The notes under the pieces were generated by a model. It was not told the origin of the DNA. It worked only from the letters and a program-made list of their open reading frames with translations, and searched no databases. DNA of 64,000 bases from Streptosporangium pseudovulgare. GTDB lineage: Bacteria; Actinomycetota; Actinomycetes; Streptosporangiales; Streptosporangiaceae. Below, piece after piece: positions 1 to 8,097 of this stretch; position 1 is the stretch's first letter, and every line of letters starts with the position of its first letter. Made by a program: the position numbers and the translations under genes. The stretch covers positions 187,046-251,045 of the forward strand of contig NZ_BMQJ01000007.1 of assembly GCF_014648055.1 (NCBI RefSeq). The letters are read 5' to 3'.

Positions 1-1891
1 ATCCGGTCCGGCCGACGCCGCCGCTCCAGCCGTCCTCCGGGTAGTCCGTCGAGGTCACCACCGGTTCCCCTCCGGGCGCGGAGGCGTCGGCGGTCATCTC
101 GCACCAGGGACTCCACGCGCTGTTGATCCTGCCGTCCTCCGCGCGGACCCGCCAGCGGATCACGTCGCCGTCGCCGAAGGCGCCCTGCGGGACGGTCGCG
201 TAGAAGGCGCTGCCCGTTCCCTGCGACTCGGTGAGCCGCTCCCCCACCTTCGTGCCGGCGGCGGTCCACCACTCGAACCGTCCCCTGACCGCGTCGTCGG
301 CGTCCCGCAGCTTGGCCCACAGCTTCGGCGTGGTGGTGCCGATGATCGGCCGTTGGTCGCCGGCGGCGCAGGCTCCTCCCGGGTCCGACCAGGTGTCGGC
401 GGCCACGGGCGCGGCGGGCGGCGAGTTGAACTCGATCACCAGGCTGGGGTTGTTCTTGAACTTCTTCCAGGCGTAGACGTCCGTCTCGCTCGTGGCCCTG
501 AGCCCGACGGTGATGTTGGGCCAGTTCTTCGCCGCGGCGTCGGCGGCCTGGCTGGTGACGTCGAACTCGACGCCGCCGGGCAGGCAGGACGCCCCCCAGC
601 CCTTCGCGACGTTCACGGTGTCGAGGAGTCTGGACCAGGTGGGCTGCTTGCTCCAGGTGGTGCTCTTGCTGATCGTGCCGGTCGCCCAGGCCTCGACCTT
701 CCGCGCGCCGCACGAGTAGGACCAGGTCTCGTACGTGCGCAGCGTCGCCTTGAGGATCTGCTTGCCGTGGATGGTCGTGCCGGTGTTCATCTGGAAGAAC
801 GACCTGTTGGTCTGCCCGGAGACGTGTCCCACCCTGGCGACGTCACTGGCGTTCAGGAAGTTGGACGAGGGGTGGTTGCTCCAGACGGCCGTCCAGGCGC
901 CGCGGGCCGCGGAGAAGAACGGGTCGAGGTAGACGGGGAACCTGGTCCCCGGGTCCTCGATCATGCCGCGGTGCGGCCTGAGCACCAGCTTCCCGCCGGC
1001 GAGTTCCACTCCCATCACCTCGTGGCGAGCGCCGGGGGGCACGCCCTCCCCCGCCGCCGCCTCGACCCCGGCGGCCGTCTCCGCCCCCGCCGACGCCGGC
1101 GTGCGCGTGGCCGGGGTTCCCGAGGAGTCCCACATCAGCGGCGGTGAGGCGGTGAAGACCGATCCGCCGTTCCCGTCGACGGCCTCCAGGTTGCCGCCTC
1201 CGGTGGATCTCAGCGACAGCCCCTCGGCCGAGATCGGGAAGTTCAGCTCGGCGATGGCCCTGTTCCGGGCCGCGGCGCGCGACTTGACCACGAGGAGGTG
1301 GGAGAAGCCGTCGACGTCCGCCCTGACCTGGAGGTCCACCCCGGGAAGCACCTCGGGGTAGGTCGCGGTGTCGCCCTTCAGCACGGGCTTCGGCAGCGTG
1401 CCCGGCCAGCCCAGCTCCAGCGTCCTGTCACCGCGGGCCATCCGGGCGAGCGGCGCGTTCCCCCCGCCTGAGAAGGTCAGGCCGACCGCCGTCGCGACGG
1501 GGGCGATCGTCCCGTCGGGGCGGGCCCGGAGCGTCGGATCCACGTCCACCCATCGGCCGTCCTGGCGGACCCGCACCGGACGCGCGTACTGCTCCAGGGT
1601 GAAGGTGCCGTCCGGCCTGGCGAAGACCTGGCGCGTCTCCGTGCGCATCGCGGCGACCTCGACCGGTTTCCCCGTCCGGCGAGCGAGTGCCTGGGCCGGT
1701 TCCTCCGCCGGTCGTTCCGTACGGCCGGCGAGGGGTCCGGCCGGTTTCCCCGCGGGATCCGCGTCCCGCCGTCCCGTGACGGCGTCCGTGGTCTGTTCCC
1801 ACGTGCCGGCGACGGCGTCCGAACGATTGAGGGGTGTCACGGCGGCCACGCCCGCCAGCATCACCACGACCAGTCCACGACCTAAGCGCAT
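1..1891 (-). CDS. Secreted DNRLRE-type wall/surface protein, N-terminal 630 residues (runs off left edge)
   Basis: The reading frame is open from an ATG at 1891 to the window edge, so the C-terminus is missing. A GAGGG ribosome site lies just upstream. The N-terminus (RLGRGLVVVMLAGVAAVTPL) looks like a signal peptide. Then follow a region with FARPDGT and QDGRWVDVDPTL, a beta-rich stretch with GVDLQVRADVDGFSHLLVVK, and from about residue 320 a DNRLRE-like domain (FFSAARGAWTAVWSNHP, then Cys-containing strands). A linker and an Ig/fibronectin-like segment come last. The same order and several matching motifs occur in the protein encoded at 42090-46060, so the two are paralogues. Such proteins are exported, and in actinomycetes often carry a variable C-terminal enzyme or toxin domain. 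That part cannot be seen here, so the activity is unknown. Confidence 0.8.
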   Translation of the reverse strand, partial: MRLGRGLVVVMLAGVAAVTPLNRSDAVAGTWEQTTDAVTGRRDADPAGKPAGPLAGRTERPAEEPAQALARRTGKPVEVAAMRTETRQVFARPDGTFTLEQYARPVRVRQDGRWVDVDPTLRARPDGTIAPVATAVGLTFSGGGNAPLARMARGDRTLELGWPGTLPKPVLKGDTATYPEVLPGVDLQVRADVDGFSHLLVVKSRAAARNRAIAELNFPISAEGLSLRSTGGGNLEAVDGNGGSVFTASPPLMWDSSGTPATRTPASAGAETAAGVEAAAGEGVPPGARHEVMGVELAGGKLVLRPHRGMIEDPGTRFPVYLDPFFSAARGAWTAVWSNHPSSNFLNASDVARVGHVSGQTNRSFFQMNTGTTIHGKQILKATLRTYETWSYSCGARKVEAWATGTISKSTTWSKQPTWSRLLDTVNVAKGWGASCLPGGVEFDVTSQAADAAAKNWPNITVGLRATSETDVYAWKKFKNNPSLVIEFNSPPAAPVAADTWSDPGGACAAGDQRPIIGTTTPKLWAKLRDADDAVRGRFEWWTAAGTKVGERLTESQGTGSAFYATVPQGAFGDGDVIRWRVRAEDGRINSAWSPWCEMTADASAPGGEPVVTSTDYPEDGWSGGVGRTG

Positions 1892-2237
1892 CGGCCCTCG
1901 CCGTCGTCGAGCTGGGACGTCGCGCGGCTCATGGCCGCCCGGCGTCTCCATGATCTTGAATTGACAAGCGGATTGTCACCCGCGTGGAGGGGGCCGTCCA
2001 GATCTTGTGACACATTTCTTCAGAAACTTCCCCTTCCTGAAGAAAACTGCCAGCACACGGCCCGACCGGCCCGCGAAGACGGGCCGGGCGGCCCTGCCCC
2101 CTCCCCGGCGATCACGGTGTCACCCGGCGACCGTCCCGGCGGGGACCGGTCCTCTACCTCCAGGTCGCGCCCCCGCGACGCCCCCCTTGCGGCGCCCTTT
2201 CCGCGGACCCGGCATGCCACGAATCCCCGCCCCCGAA
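1892..2237. promoter_or_regulatory. Divergent intergenic region with two inverted repeats
   Basis: This gap separates the leftward secreted-protein gene from the rightward monooxygenase, so both promoters should lie here. Two symmetric elements are visible. TGACAA-N5-TTGTCA at 1962-1978 sits 70-90 bases upstream of the leftward start. A 9-bp stem, TTTCTTCAG/CTGAAGAAA, at 2015-2045 has a 13-base loop. No gene ends here, so the second is more likely a regulatory palindrome than a terminator. No clear -35/-10 pair was found. Confidence 0.4.
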
Positions 2238-2290
2238 ACTACACTTGTAGTGAGACTACAGACGTAGTACCGTCACTACATCTGTAGTGA
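2238..2290 (+). promoter_or_regulatory. Triple ACTACA-N2-TGTAGT operator
   Basis: Three inverted repeats lie in tandem: 2238-2251 (perfect), 2255-2268 (one mismatch) and 2273-2290 (perfect over 18 bases, TCACTACATCTGTAGTGA). Their centres are 17 and 20 bases apart, and the last ends 13 bases before the GTG start of the monooxygenase. The TACA-N2-TGTA core resembles operators of the BlaI/MecI/CopY family (family knowledge). No gene for such a repressor lies in the window. The position suggests repression of the downstream gene by blocking transcription start. Confidence 0.7.
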
Positions 2291-2303
2291 CGAAGGAGGG
2301 GCC

Positions 2304-3701
2304 GTGGCGCACGCGGTGGTGGTCGGGGCGGGAATCGGCGGACTGACGGCGGCGGTGGCGCTGCGGCGGCGCGGCTGGGAGGTCACGGTGTTCGAGCGGG
2401 CGCCGTCCCTGGAACCGGTCGGTTCGGGGCTGGGCATCGCCGCCAACGCGCTCCGGGCCCTCGACACGATCGGCATCGGGGACGACATCCGGCGGCTGTC
2501 CGCGGTCCAGGGCGAGGCCGGCGTCCGCCGCGCGGACGGCCGATGGCTGATGCGGACCACCGAGGAGGCCACCTCCGCCCGGCACGGCGACTCCGTCGTG
2601 CTGCTACGCCGTACGGACCTGGTCGACGCGATCGCGGCCCGGCTGGAGCCCGGCGTGATCCGGCTCGACTCCACGGTCACGGCGGTGGACCCGTACACCG
2701 GCCGGGTGACCGTCCGGACCGGCGGCCCGTCGGGCGCGGACACCGGTGCGGGCGGCGCGGACACCGGTGCGGGCGCGGGTTCGGGTGGAGCGGGCGCGGA
2801 CACCGGTGCGGGCGGCGCGGCCCATGACGGCGCCGCCGGGACGACCGAGGTGGTGGCCGACCTCGTCGTGGCGGCCGACGGCATCCGCTCCCCGATCCGG
2901 ACCGCGCTGTTCCCCGATCACCCGGGCCCCTCCTACGCGGGCGTCACGAGCTGGCGGCTGCTCGTCCCCGGCGGGGGACGGCCCGGCCGGACGTTCGAGA
3001 GCTGGGGCGAGGGCAGGGTCTTCGGCGTCATGCCGCTGGCCGGCGGCACGGCCTACTGCTACGCCACCGACACCGTCCCGGCGGGCGGGGACCCCGGGGA
3101 CGGCGAGAGCCGCCGTGCCGAGTTGCTCCGCCTGTTCGGCGGATGGCACGACCCGATCCCGGCACTGCTGGAGGCGGCCCCGCCGGAGCTCGTCCTCCGC
3201 AACGACGTCCACCACCTCGCCACCCCGCTGCCCGCGATGCACCTCGGCAGGGTGGCGCTGCTGGGCGACGCGGCCCACGCCATGACGCCCAACATGGGCC
3301 AGGGCGCCTGCCAGGCGATCGAGGACGCGGTGGTGCTCGCCCACGTCGCCGGGGACGGCGACGGCCCGGCGGGCGCGGCCCGTGGCACGGGTACGGCCGG
3401 CGCGACGGGTGTGGACCTGGCCCCGTACACCGCCGCCCGGCTGGAGCGGACCAGCCGGATCATCGCCAGGTCGGCGTCGATCTGCCGGACGACACGGATC
3501 CGCAACCCACTGGCCGTACGGCTGCGCGACACGATGATGGGGCTCGCCTGGCGTCTCGCCGGCGGGCGGATGACCGCCGCGATGGACGAGGTGCTCGGCT
3601 GGCGACCGCCCGGGTCCCGGGTCAGGCCACCCGTGACGCCTCGGACGTCTCCGGCGGCTGCGGCGTCTCCGGCGGCTGCGGGCCGGCGGGGGGCGAGGTG
3701 A
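2304..3701 (+). CDS. FAD-dependent monooxygenase (class A, salicylate hydroxylase/UbiH-like)
   Basis: This 465-residue flavoprotein should hydroxylate an aromatic or similar substrate using NAD(P)H and O2. The N-terminal dinucleotide fold is clear (GAGIGG, residues 6-11). The DG motif is at about 193 (AADGIRSP) and the FAD-ribityl GD motif at about 320 (GDAAHAMTPNMGQG). The GTG start at 2304 has an excellent site, GAAGGAGG. A Gly/Ala/Thr-rich insert at residues 143-176, built on a duplicated 30-bp unit, interrupts the region between the FAD and substrate domains and is unusual for the family. The gene is monocistronic and sits directly behind three palindromic operators. Its 3' end overlaps the convergent transporter gene by 80 bases. 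The substrate cannot be told from sequence. Confidence 0.85.
   Translation: MAHAVVVGAGIGGLTAAVALRRRGWEVTVFERAPSLEPVGSGLGIAANALRALDTIGIGDDIRRLSAVQGEAGVRRADGRWLMRTTEEATSARHGDSVVLLRRTDLVDAIAARLEPGVIRLDSTVTAVDPYTGRVTVRTGGPSGADTGAGGADTGAGAGSGGAGADTGAGGAAHDGAAGTTEVVADLVVAADGIRSPIRTALFPDHPGPSYAGVTSWRLLVPGGGRPGRTFESWGEGRVFGVMPLAGGTAYCYATDTVPAGGDPGDGESRRAELLRLFGGWHDPIPALLEAAPPELVLRNDVHHLATPLPAMHLGRVALLGDAAHAMTPNMGQGACQAIEDAVVLAHVAGDGDGPAGAARGTGTAGATGVDLAPYTAARLERTSRIIARSASICRTTRIRNPLAVRLRDTMMGLAWRLAGGRMTAAMDEVLGWRPPGSRVRPPVTPRTSPAAAASPAAAGRRGAR
2731..2820 (+). repeat. Exact 30-bp direct repeat inside the monooxygenase gene
   Basis: Bases 2731-2760 and 2791-2820 are identical, with a partial third copy of the core around 2755-2775. 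They encode the repeated peptide GADTGAG. The copies are in frame and lie in a region the enzyme family does not need, so the insert probably grew by slippage. Confidence 0.8.
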
Positions 3702-4548
3702 TCGGCGGGACCTCCGGGACGGGGGTGCGGCCGTGGTCCGGGGAGAGCCGTCCGAGGGTGACGGTCCCCCAGATCAGCAGCGCCGAGGCCAGCAGAGCGG
3801 GGATCGCGTCGGCGGCCCCGCTCGGCAGGGCCTCGTCGAGCAGCAGCGCGCCGGCGAGGACCGAGGTGATGGGGTCGACCACCTGGACCGCGGCGTAGGC
3901 GATCCCGAAGTAGCCGACCGCGTAGGACCTCTGCAGCAGCACCACCGCGCAGACCAGCAGCACCGGGATGGCGAGCGTGAACCAGGTCAGCAGCCTGCCC
4001 AGATCACCCTGGAGGTCGCCGCCCACCACCCGGACGAAGGTGGACACGCTGGCCGTCACCGCTCCCGCGCCGACCGACATCAGCAGCGCCTTGGCCGGGC
4101 CGCGCGCCCTGCGGGAGGCGAGGTGGGAGATCAGCACGACCAGCCCGACGCAGCCCAGGAAGCCCAGCGCCTCGGTGTTCGTCAGGTGCGGGACGCTGGG
4201 GTGGGCCGGGACCAGCAGCATCAGCCCGAGCAGGCCGACGGCCACCGCGACCGACCCCAGGATCTCCGCCCGGTGCGGCCGCCTTCCGTGCAGCATCGCC
4301 GCCAGCGGCACCGCGAACACCAGTGTCGCCACGCTGATCGGCTGCACGACCACGAGGGGGGCGAGGCTCAGCGCGACGGCGTGGAGGCTGGCGCCGGTGA
4401 ACCCGATGATGCCGCCGATCCACCAGCGGGGACGCCGCATCAGCTTGAGCGAGGCTCCCTCGGTGACCGCCTCGAACTGCTGGAGGGCGGCGCCGAGCGC
4501 GTAACCCAGCGCGCCGACCAGGGCGATCGTCACTCCGACCCAGGTCAT
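3622..4548 (-). CDS. DMT/NIPA-like multi-spanning membrane transporter
   Basis: The 308-residue product has about nine hydrophobic helices between residues 1 and 270, with internal similarity typical of the drug/metabolite transporter superfamily. A helix pair with VVVQPISVATLVFAVPLAA followed by a second half with YAAVQVVDPITSVLAGALLL matches the EamA/NIPA-type repeat. The final 35 residues are Pro/Glu/Thr-rich and probably cytoplasmic. The ATG at 4548 follows a GGGGAGCGGCG site. The tail overlaps the end of the monooxygenase gene by 80 bases on the opposite strand, so the two transcripts are antisense at their 3' ends. The substrate is unknown; NIPA relatives move Mg2+, other DMT members move small metabolites. 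Confidence 0.75.
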   Translation of the reverse strand: MTWVGVTIALVGALGYALGAALQQFEAVTEGASLKLMRRPRWWIGGIIGFTGASLHAVALSLAPLVVVQPISVATLVFAVPLAAMLHGRRPHRAEILGSVAVAVGLLGLMLLVPAHPSVPHLTNTEALGFLGCVGLVVLISHLASRRARGPAKALLMSVGAGAVTASVSTFVRVVGGDLQGDLGRLLTWFTLAIPVLLVCAVVLLQRSYAVGYFGIAYAAVQVVDPITSVLAGALLLDEALPSGAADAIPALLASALLIWGTVTLGRLSPDHGRTPVPEVPPITSPPAGPQPPETPQPPETSEASRVA

Positions 4549-4703
4549 CGCCGCTCCCCGAAGACGAGCGGGACGGGGTAATGCGATGGCAGTCGGATCA
4601 TTGTTCCAGCTTAGGGGCCCGGCGGGGAAGTAAGCGCCGGGTCATGCACCGGCAGATACCTCTTGGCGATGTGAACCCGTGTCCTCCCCCGCGGGCGGGA
4701 GCC

Positions 4704-5066
4704 TCAGTCCTTCTGCGGGCAGACGCAGAAGAGGTGCCCCTCGGGGTCGGCGAGGACGACCCACCGGCCCTCACCGGGCTGGAAGTCCGGCTTGGAGGCG
4801 CCGAGCTTCAGGTAGTCCTCGACCGCCTGCGCCACGTCCGGGACGAGGACGTCGAGGTGGAACTGCTTGTCGGGCCCCGGCCAGGTGGACGGCCTGCGGT
4901 CGGGGTTCTGCTGGAAGTAGATGTTCATCGTGCCGTCGCCGATCCCGGCGTAGGTGTCCTCGGCGTACTGCACCTCGTAGCCGAAGACCTTCGAGTAGAA
5001 CTCGGCGAGCCCCCGGGGGTCGGCGCAGTCGATGTTCACGGCGAGGAATTTCGCGGTCGTTGTCAT
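4704..5066 (-). CDS. VOC superfamily (glyoxalase/bleomycin-resistance-like) protein
   Basis: A 120-residue protein with the paired beta-alpha-beta-beta-beta modules of the vicinal oxygen chelate fold. Typical pieces are the opening KFLAVNIDCADPRGLAEFYSK, the central HLDVLVPDVAQAVE with its candidate metal-binding His, and the closing ADPEGHLFCVCP. The start at 5066 is preceded by GAGGG; in-frame ATGs at 5075 and 5096 are possible but would add residues that do not fit the fold. Members bind metals and catalyse isomerisation or ring opening, or simply sequester antibiotics; the substrate here is unknown. It is a single-gene unit, transcribed in the same direction as the transporter. Confidence 0.8.
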   Translation of the reverse strand: MTTTAKFLAVNIDCADPRGLAEFYSKVFGYEVQYAEDTYAGIGDGTMNIYFQQNPDRRPSTWPGPDKQFHLDVLVPDVAQAVEDYLKLGASKPDFQPGEGRWVVLADPEGHLFCVCPQKD

Positions 5067-5254
5067 GACCCTCATCGTGCCGCCCATACCTGCCATGTGC
5101 TGTCAGGTACGGGCCGAAAACGCGGATCTCCCGGATCGGCGAGGCTCCCGCGCCCGGCCCCCGGTACGGCGGGCGGACCCCTTCCGGCCGGTCGCGTCAC
5201 ATGCCGGGGCCACGGCCGCGGCACGTGGCACGGACACGACGTCCGGAACCCGCC

Positions 5255-5278
5255 GGAACCCGAGGCCGGGCCGGCGTT
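5255..5278 (+). promoter_or_regulatory. Possible ECF-sigma promoter of the 2OG oxygenase gene
   Basis: GGAAC at 5255-5259 and GTT at 5276-5278 are separated by 16 bases, the layout of many actinobacterial ECF sigma-factor promoters. The element lies about 105 bases upstream of the ATG at 5382, in the 315-base gap after the VOC gene. A second GGAAC copy at 5245-5249 suggests a small duplication. The match is short, so this is tentative. Confidence 0.35.
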
Positions 5279-5381
5279 ATACAGGGTGAGGGGGAAAAGG
5301 GCGCGTTCCAGCCGCCGCCCATGTGACCCGGACCCGAGCCGGGTGCCCCGGTTCCCACCGACGCGACACCGAGGAGCGAGC

Positions 5382-6107
5382 ATGCCGACACCGATGGCGG
5401 TCACCCCGCACGAACGCGTGGCGGGCACCGACTGGGCCGGCCTGGCCGAGGAGATGGACGCCCACGGCTGCGCGCTGACCGGTCCAATCCTCACCGGGGA
5501 CGAGTGCCGCGAGATCGCCGGACTCTACGACGAGGTCTCCCGGTTCCGTTCGACGATCGACATGGCACGGTTCCGCTTCGGCCGCGGCCAGTACCGCTAC
5601 TTCGACCGGCCCCTCCCCCACCTGGTGGAGCAGCTGCGGCAGGCGTTCTACCCACGGCTGCTGCCCATCGCCCGCGACTGGGCGACCAGGCTCGGCAGGC
5701 CCGCGCCCTGGCCGGACAGCCTGGACGAATGGCTCGCGATGTGCCGTGCCGCCGGGCAGACCAGGCCGACGCCCATCCTGCTGCGTTATCGCGGCGGTGA
5801 CTGGAACGCCCTGCATCGCGACCTGTACGGAGACCTGGTGTTTCCGCTGCAGGTCGTGATCGGCCTGGACCGGCCGGGCACGGATTACGACGGCGGGGAG
5901 TTCCTGCTGGTGGAACAGTGCCCCCGGGCCCAGTCGCGGGGTACGGTGACGCTGCTGCCTCAGGGTCACGGGCTGGTCTTCACCACCCGCGACCGGCCGG
6001 TCGCCTCCGCGCGGGGCTGGTCCGCCGCTCCGGTACGGCACGGCGTCAGCACGGTACGGCGCGGCCTGCGGCACACCCTCGGGCTGGTCTTCCATGACGC
6101 GGTCTGA
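5382..6107 (+). CDS. 2OG-Fe(II) oxygenase family protein
   Basis: This 241-residue protein carries the double-stranded beta-helix signature of 2-oxoglutarate/iron dioxygenases. The HxD pair is in ALHRDLYGD (about residue 146), and a distal His in VRHGVSTVRRGLRHTLGLVFHD (about 220) would complete the iron site, with Arg for 2OG nearby. The family hydroxylates or demethylates proteins, small molecules or nucleic acids. Close relatives in actinomycetes sit next to DNA-alkylation repair genes, but none is adjacent here. The ATG at 5382 follows GAGGAGCGAG. The next gene starts 67 bases downstream on the same strand, so they may be cotranscribed. Confidence 0.8.
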   Translation: MPTPMAVTPHERVAGTDWAGLAEEMDAHGCALTGPILTGDECREIAGLYDEVSRFRSTIDMARFRFGRGQYRYFDRPLPHLVEQLRQAFYPRLLPIARDWATRLGRPAPWPDSLDEWLAMCRAAGQTRPTPILLRYRGGDWNALHRDLYGDLVFPLQVVIGLDRPGTDYDGGEFLLVEQCPRAQSRGTVTLLPQGHGLVFTTRDRPVASARGWSAAPVRHGVSTVRRGLRHTLGLVFHDAV

Positions 6108-6174
6108 CGTCCGCCCGGGCTGGCCGCGACAGACCGGCCGCCCGGTCCACACGGGAACCGGAGGGCATGGCGCC

Positions 6175-6792
6175 ATGCGAACGGCCTCGCCGCTGCTTCA
6201 CGGGATGCGGGCCACCGAGACGATCACACCCCCGCACACGGCCGCCGAACTGGCCGCGCTGCTCGGCCTGCTGCGTGCCCAGCGCCCCAGGATCAGGACC
6301 GTCACGATCGGCCACAGCCGCGACGCCGTCTCGGCGGCCGCCGCGGCGGCGTTCGCCGACGCCTGGGAAGGGAAGATCCTCGCGGTGGTCGACTGGCCGG
6401 AGGAGGCCGCCTCCTGGCTGCGCCCGGCCCGGCGTTTCACCGCGGGCCCCCCGGACGCCTGGGTGGTGGCCGGCGTCCCTCTCGGCTGGGCCCAGATGAG
6501 CCGCCGCCTGCGGCACAGCACCGGCTGGCGGCCGGCGAGGACCTTCGGCTTCGCCTCCGTCACGCGAAGCGCGGCGCTCGCCGGCCCCGGCACGCTGGAG
6601 GGCCTGCGCGGCGCCGCGTTCGACGGCGGCACCTGGGAGATCGGTCCCGGCCTGATCACCTTCTTCCCGCCATGGACCGAGCGGGGACCGTCACCCGATG
6701 ACCGTAAGGTCGCCGCGTACGGACCGCGTGGTGACCGGTTCCGCGGAGCCGGAGCCGCGGAGGCTTGGGCTCCCGGCCGGGGACCGCGTTAG
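6175..6792 (+). CDS. Hypothetical protein following the 2OG oxygenase
   Basis: I do not recognise a named family in this 205-residue protein. It looks soluble and alpha/beta: a helical opening (TAAELAALLGLLRAQ), a strand with TVTIGHSRDAVSAAAAAAFADAW, then ILAVVDWPEEAASWLRPA and PDAWVVAGVPLGWAQMSRRL. The repeated strand-helix units suggest a Rossmann-like or periplasmic-binding-like fold, but there is no signal peptide. The ATG at 6175 has GGAGGG nine bases upstream, which favours it over the ATG at 6094 that overlaps the oxygenase gene. Its position 67 bases after the oxygenase implies a two-gene operon. The last 40 residues are rich in Arg/Gly/Pro and may be disordered. Confidence 0.6.
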   Translation: MRTASPLLHGMRATETITPPHTAAELAALLGLLRAQRPRIRTVTIGHSRDAVSAAAAAAFADAWEGKILAVVDWPEEAASWLRPARRFTAGPPDAWVVAGVPLGWAQMSRRLRHSTGWRPARTFGFASVTRSAALAGPGTLEGLRGAAFDGGTWEIGPGLITFFPPWTERGPSPDDRKVAAYGPRGDRFRGAGAAEAWAPGRGPR

Positions 6793-6801
6793 GATCCATC
6801 C

Positions 6802-6840
6802 GTGCGCATGCTGATCGTTTCTCCGCCGCCCGCCCGCTGA
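6802..6840 (+). CDS. Candidate 12-residue leader peptide upstream of the EamA transporter
   Basis: A GTG-started frame of 12 codons encodes MRMLIVSPPPAR and ends with TGA. AGGA lies seven bases upstream of the GTG. Three consecutive Pro codons close to the end are a classic ribosome-slowing motif. The last codons form one arm of the first of two hairpins that precede the transporter gene. The arrangement is that of a translation-dependent attenuator. There is no protein-level evidence. Confidence 0.45.
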   Translation: MRMLIVSPPPAR

Positions 6841-6885
6841 CGCGGGCGGTTCCCTCTCCTGACGACCGGATCCGAGCGATCCGGT
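6826..6885 (+). promoter_or_regulatory. Two leader hairpins (attenuator-like) before the EamA gene
   Basis: Hairpin one pairs CCGCCCGC (6826-6833) with GCGGGCGG (6842-6849) around an 8-base loop that contains the leader stop codon. Hairpin two pairs ACCGGATC (6865-6872) with GATCCGGT (6878-6885) around a 5-base loop. A ribosome stalled on the Pro codons of the leader peptide would cover the left arm of hairpin one. The regulated gene would be the exporter starting at 6945. Confidence 0.5.
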
Positions 6886-6944
6886 GGGTGGCTGCCGCCC
6901 GCACACGTGCGGCCTGACAACCACCTTCCTTTGGAGAGAACTCC

Positions 6945-7958
6945 ATGACGCACGTCTCCGTACGGCGAGGCCTGCTGTACGTCTCCTTCGCGGCGACCGC
7001 CTGGGGCACCGGCGGCGCCGCCGGGGCGATGCTCCGCCTCTCGGGCGGACTGGACCCCGTCTCGATCTCGTTCTGGCGGTTCGCCGCCGGAGCGGCGACG
7101 CTCCTTCCGATCCTCCATCTCATCGGCCGGAACCGGGGCCGCGAGACCCGGCGGACCGCTCGCCCCGGCCTCCGGCGGCCGGCTCCGGTCCGTGACATCC
7201 GGCTTCCCGGCCGGGCCACCGCTTCCGGCATCCCGGGCGTCGGCGGGTTCGTGCTCGCCGGTGTCCGGCGGTACGGCCGGATCGCGGCCACCGGCGTGGC
7301 GATGGCCGTCTGCCAGACGGCCTACTTCGCGGCCGTCGCCTCCTCCGGCCTGGCCGTCGCCACGGTGGTGACGATAGGCGCGACCCCGGTGTTCGTGGCC
7401 GCCGCGGCGCGGCTGCTGCTGGGCGAGCGACTGGGCGCGGCCGGGCTGGGCTCCGCGGCGGTCGCCCTGGCGGGCCTGGCCATGCTGGTCCTCGACGGCG
7501 GCCCGGCGTCCTTCTCGGCGGCGGGCACGGGCTGGGCGCTGCTGTCCGCGGCCGCCTACGCGGGGGTGACCCTGCTCAACCGGGCCTTCTCCGCCGAGCC
7601 GTACGCCGCGACCTTCGGCGGCTTCGCCGTCGGCGGCCTGTGCCTGCTGCCTCTGGCGCTGTCCGGGGGGCTGTTCCCGGACGGCGACCCGCTCGTCTTC
7701 TGGGCGGCCGTCGCCTACCTGGGCGTCGTCCCGACGGCGCTGGCCTACGTCCTGTTCTTCACCGGGCTGGGATCCGTCCGGGCCACGACGGCCTCGGTGA
7801 TCTCGCTCGTGGAGCCGGTCGGGGCGGCGGCCATCGGGATCATCGCGTTCGGCGAGCGGTTCACCGCGCAGGGCGTCGCGGGCGCGGCCCTGCTGCTCGC
7901 CGCGGTGGCCCTCCTCGCCCTGCGGGAGAGGAGGGAACCCGCGCCGGTGACCGGCTGA
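6945..7958 (+). CDS. EamA/DMT family exporter
   Basis: The 337-residue product has ten predicted membrane helices in two EamA halves, for example FAATAWGTGGAAGAMLRL near the start and VPTALAYVLFFTGLGSVRATTA in the second half, where EamA proteins carry a conserved P-T-ALAY motif. A loop of about 45 hydrophilic residues (about 60-105, Arg-rich) splits the first half and is longer than usual. The ATG at 6945 has GGAGAGAA upstream. Family members export amino acids, metabolites or drugs. The leader peptide and hairpins upstream suggest that expression responds to a translation block or to the supply of an amino acid. A strong terminator follows. Confidence 0.85.
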   Translation: MTHVSVRRGLLYVSFAATAWGTGGAAGAMLRLSGGLDPVSISFWRFAAGAATLLPILHLIGRNRGRETRRTARPGLRRPAPVRDIRLPGRATASGIPGVGGFVLAGVRRYGRIAATGVAMAVCQTAYFAAVASSGLAVATVVTIGATPVFVAAAARLLLGERLGAAGLGSAAVALAGLAMLVLDGGPASFSAAGTGWALLSAAAYAGVTLLNRAFSAEPYAATFGGFAVGGLCLLPLALSGGLFPDGDPLVFWAAVAYLGVVPTALAYVLFFTGLGSVRATTASVISLVEPVGAAAIGIIAFGERFTAQGVAGAALLLAAVALLALRERREPAPVTG

Positions 7959-7968
7959 TCCCCGGCAC

Positions 7969-8001
7969 GGTCCCGCGCCCGCCGTCCGGCGGCGCGGGAC
8001 C
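7969..8001. terminator. Bidirectional hairpin terminator
   Basis: A perfect 11-bp GC stem (7969-7979 with 7991-8001) with an 11-base loop lies 11 bases after the EamA stop and 97 bases beyond the convergent aldolase stop. No U-tract is present, as is usual in actinomycetes. Confidence 0.6.
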
Positions 8002-8097
8002 GCGCACCGGGACCGATGTCCCGGACCGCGCACGACCGGACGCGGGACCGGACGGCGGGGACGCGGGGACCGCGCCCCGGGGCCACCCGGCCCGGTG

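Noticed and set aside
6898-6913. CCGCAC/GTGCGG hairpin upstream of the EamA gene
   Set aside because: The loop would be two bases, too small for a stable hairpin; it is only a palindrome.
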